Origin: JAEZKC01 sp046546375 | GTDB lineage: Bacteria; Fibrobacterota; Chitinivibrionia; Chitinivibrionales; Chitinispirillaceae | Assembly (NCBI GenBank): GCA_046546375.1 | Contig: JBKGXV010000148.1 | Location: 1-5,746 of the forward strand | DNA: 5,746 nt | Direction: 5' to 3' | In this document: in pieces, positions 5,736 through 5,746 of the stretch | Layout of the letters: every line of letters starts with the position of its first letter | How positions within the stretch are numbered: the stretch's first letter is position 1 | Position numbers and translations under genes: made by a program | Notes under the pieces: generated by a model | What the model saw: only the letters and a program-made list of their open reading frames with translations | The model's database searches: none | Told to the model about the DNA's origin: nothing

Positions 5736-5746
5736 TCCTGAGCGCA

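Noticed and set aside
1..5746. CRISPR array, tRNA, transposase or defence system
   Set aside because: No regularly spaced repeats, no tRNA-like cloverleaf and no transposase, nuclease or toxin motifs were found on either strand.

Overview
The window looks like a gene-poor, partly decaying stretch of a bacterial chromosome. Two genes appear intact (a 171-residue cysteine-cluster protein and a 544-residue membrane-anchored protein). One secreted protein is intact but mosaic in base composition. Two genes are clearly broken, and one short fragment may be the tail of a lost gene. Strong Shine-Dalgarno sites (GGAGG/AAGG types), GTG and TTG starts, and Gram-negative style export signals point to a Gram-negative-type bacterium. 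The style of the secreted hydrolase (a lipase-like HG motif, Asp/Thr-rich insert and a C-terminal beta-sandwich-like tail) and the compound intergenic repeats recall the Fibrobacterota/FCB group or other environmental lineages. That taxonomic guess rests on recall only and is weak.

Layout. 1-274: no convincing gene; a good sigma70-type promoter match lies at 198-225. 275-493: short ORF resembling the C-terminal end of a LolA/DUF4292-like lipoprotein-sorting domain. 527-1384: exported protein of unknown function whose base composition drops sharply near position 960. 1387-2275: an exported alpha/beta-hydrolase (lipase-like) gene that touches the previous gene. It stops before any nucleophile motif and is followed in the +1 frame by a separate beta-sandwich-like C-terminus, so I read it as an internally deleted, frame-shifted pseudogene. 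2298-2340: possible hairpin terminator. 2402-3198: ABC transporter ATPase pseudogene with three exactly placed lesions (two +1 G insertions and a stop codon in place of the signature-motif glycine). Its expected partner permease is absent.

3207-3722 (minus strand): intact 171-residue protein with an N-terminal coiled coil and a C-terminal C-x3-C-x2-C-x5-C cluster. 3723-3957: divergent intergenic region with an inverted repeat between spaced direct repeats. 3958-5592: intact 544-residue protein with a signal peptide, one further membrane helix and a long, mainly helical TPR-like region, ending in a beta-rich region. 5593-5746: intergenic DNA with GCGCAGA units and a palindromic element of a kind that recurs in environmental genomes.

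The plus-strand genes from 275 to 2275 may once have formed one transcription unit for exported envelope proteins. The ABC gene has its own ribosome-binding site. I see no CRISPR array, tRNA, rRNA, transposase or recognisable defence system. The most informative story is gene decay and a compositional mosaic on the left, next to two intact, poorly characterised genes on the right.
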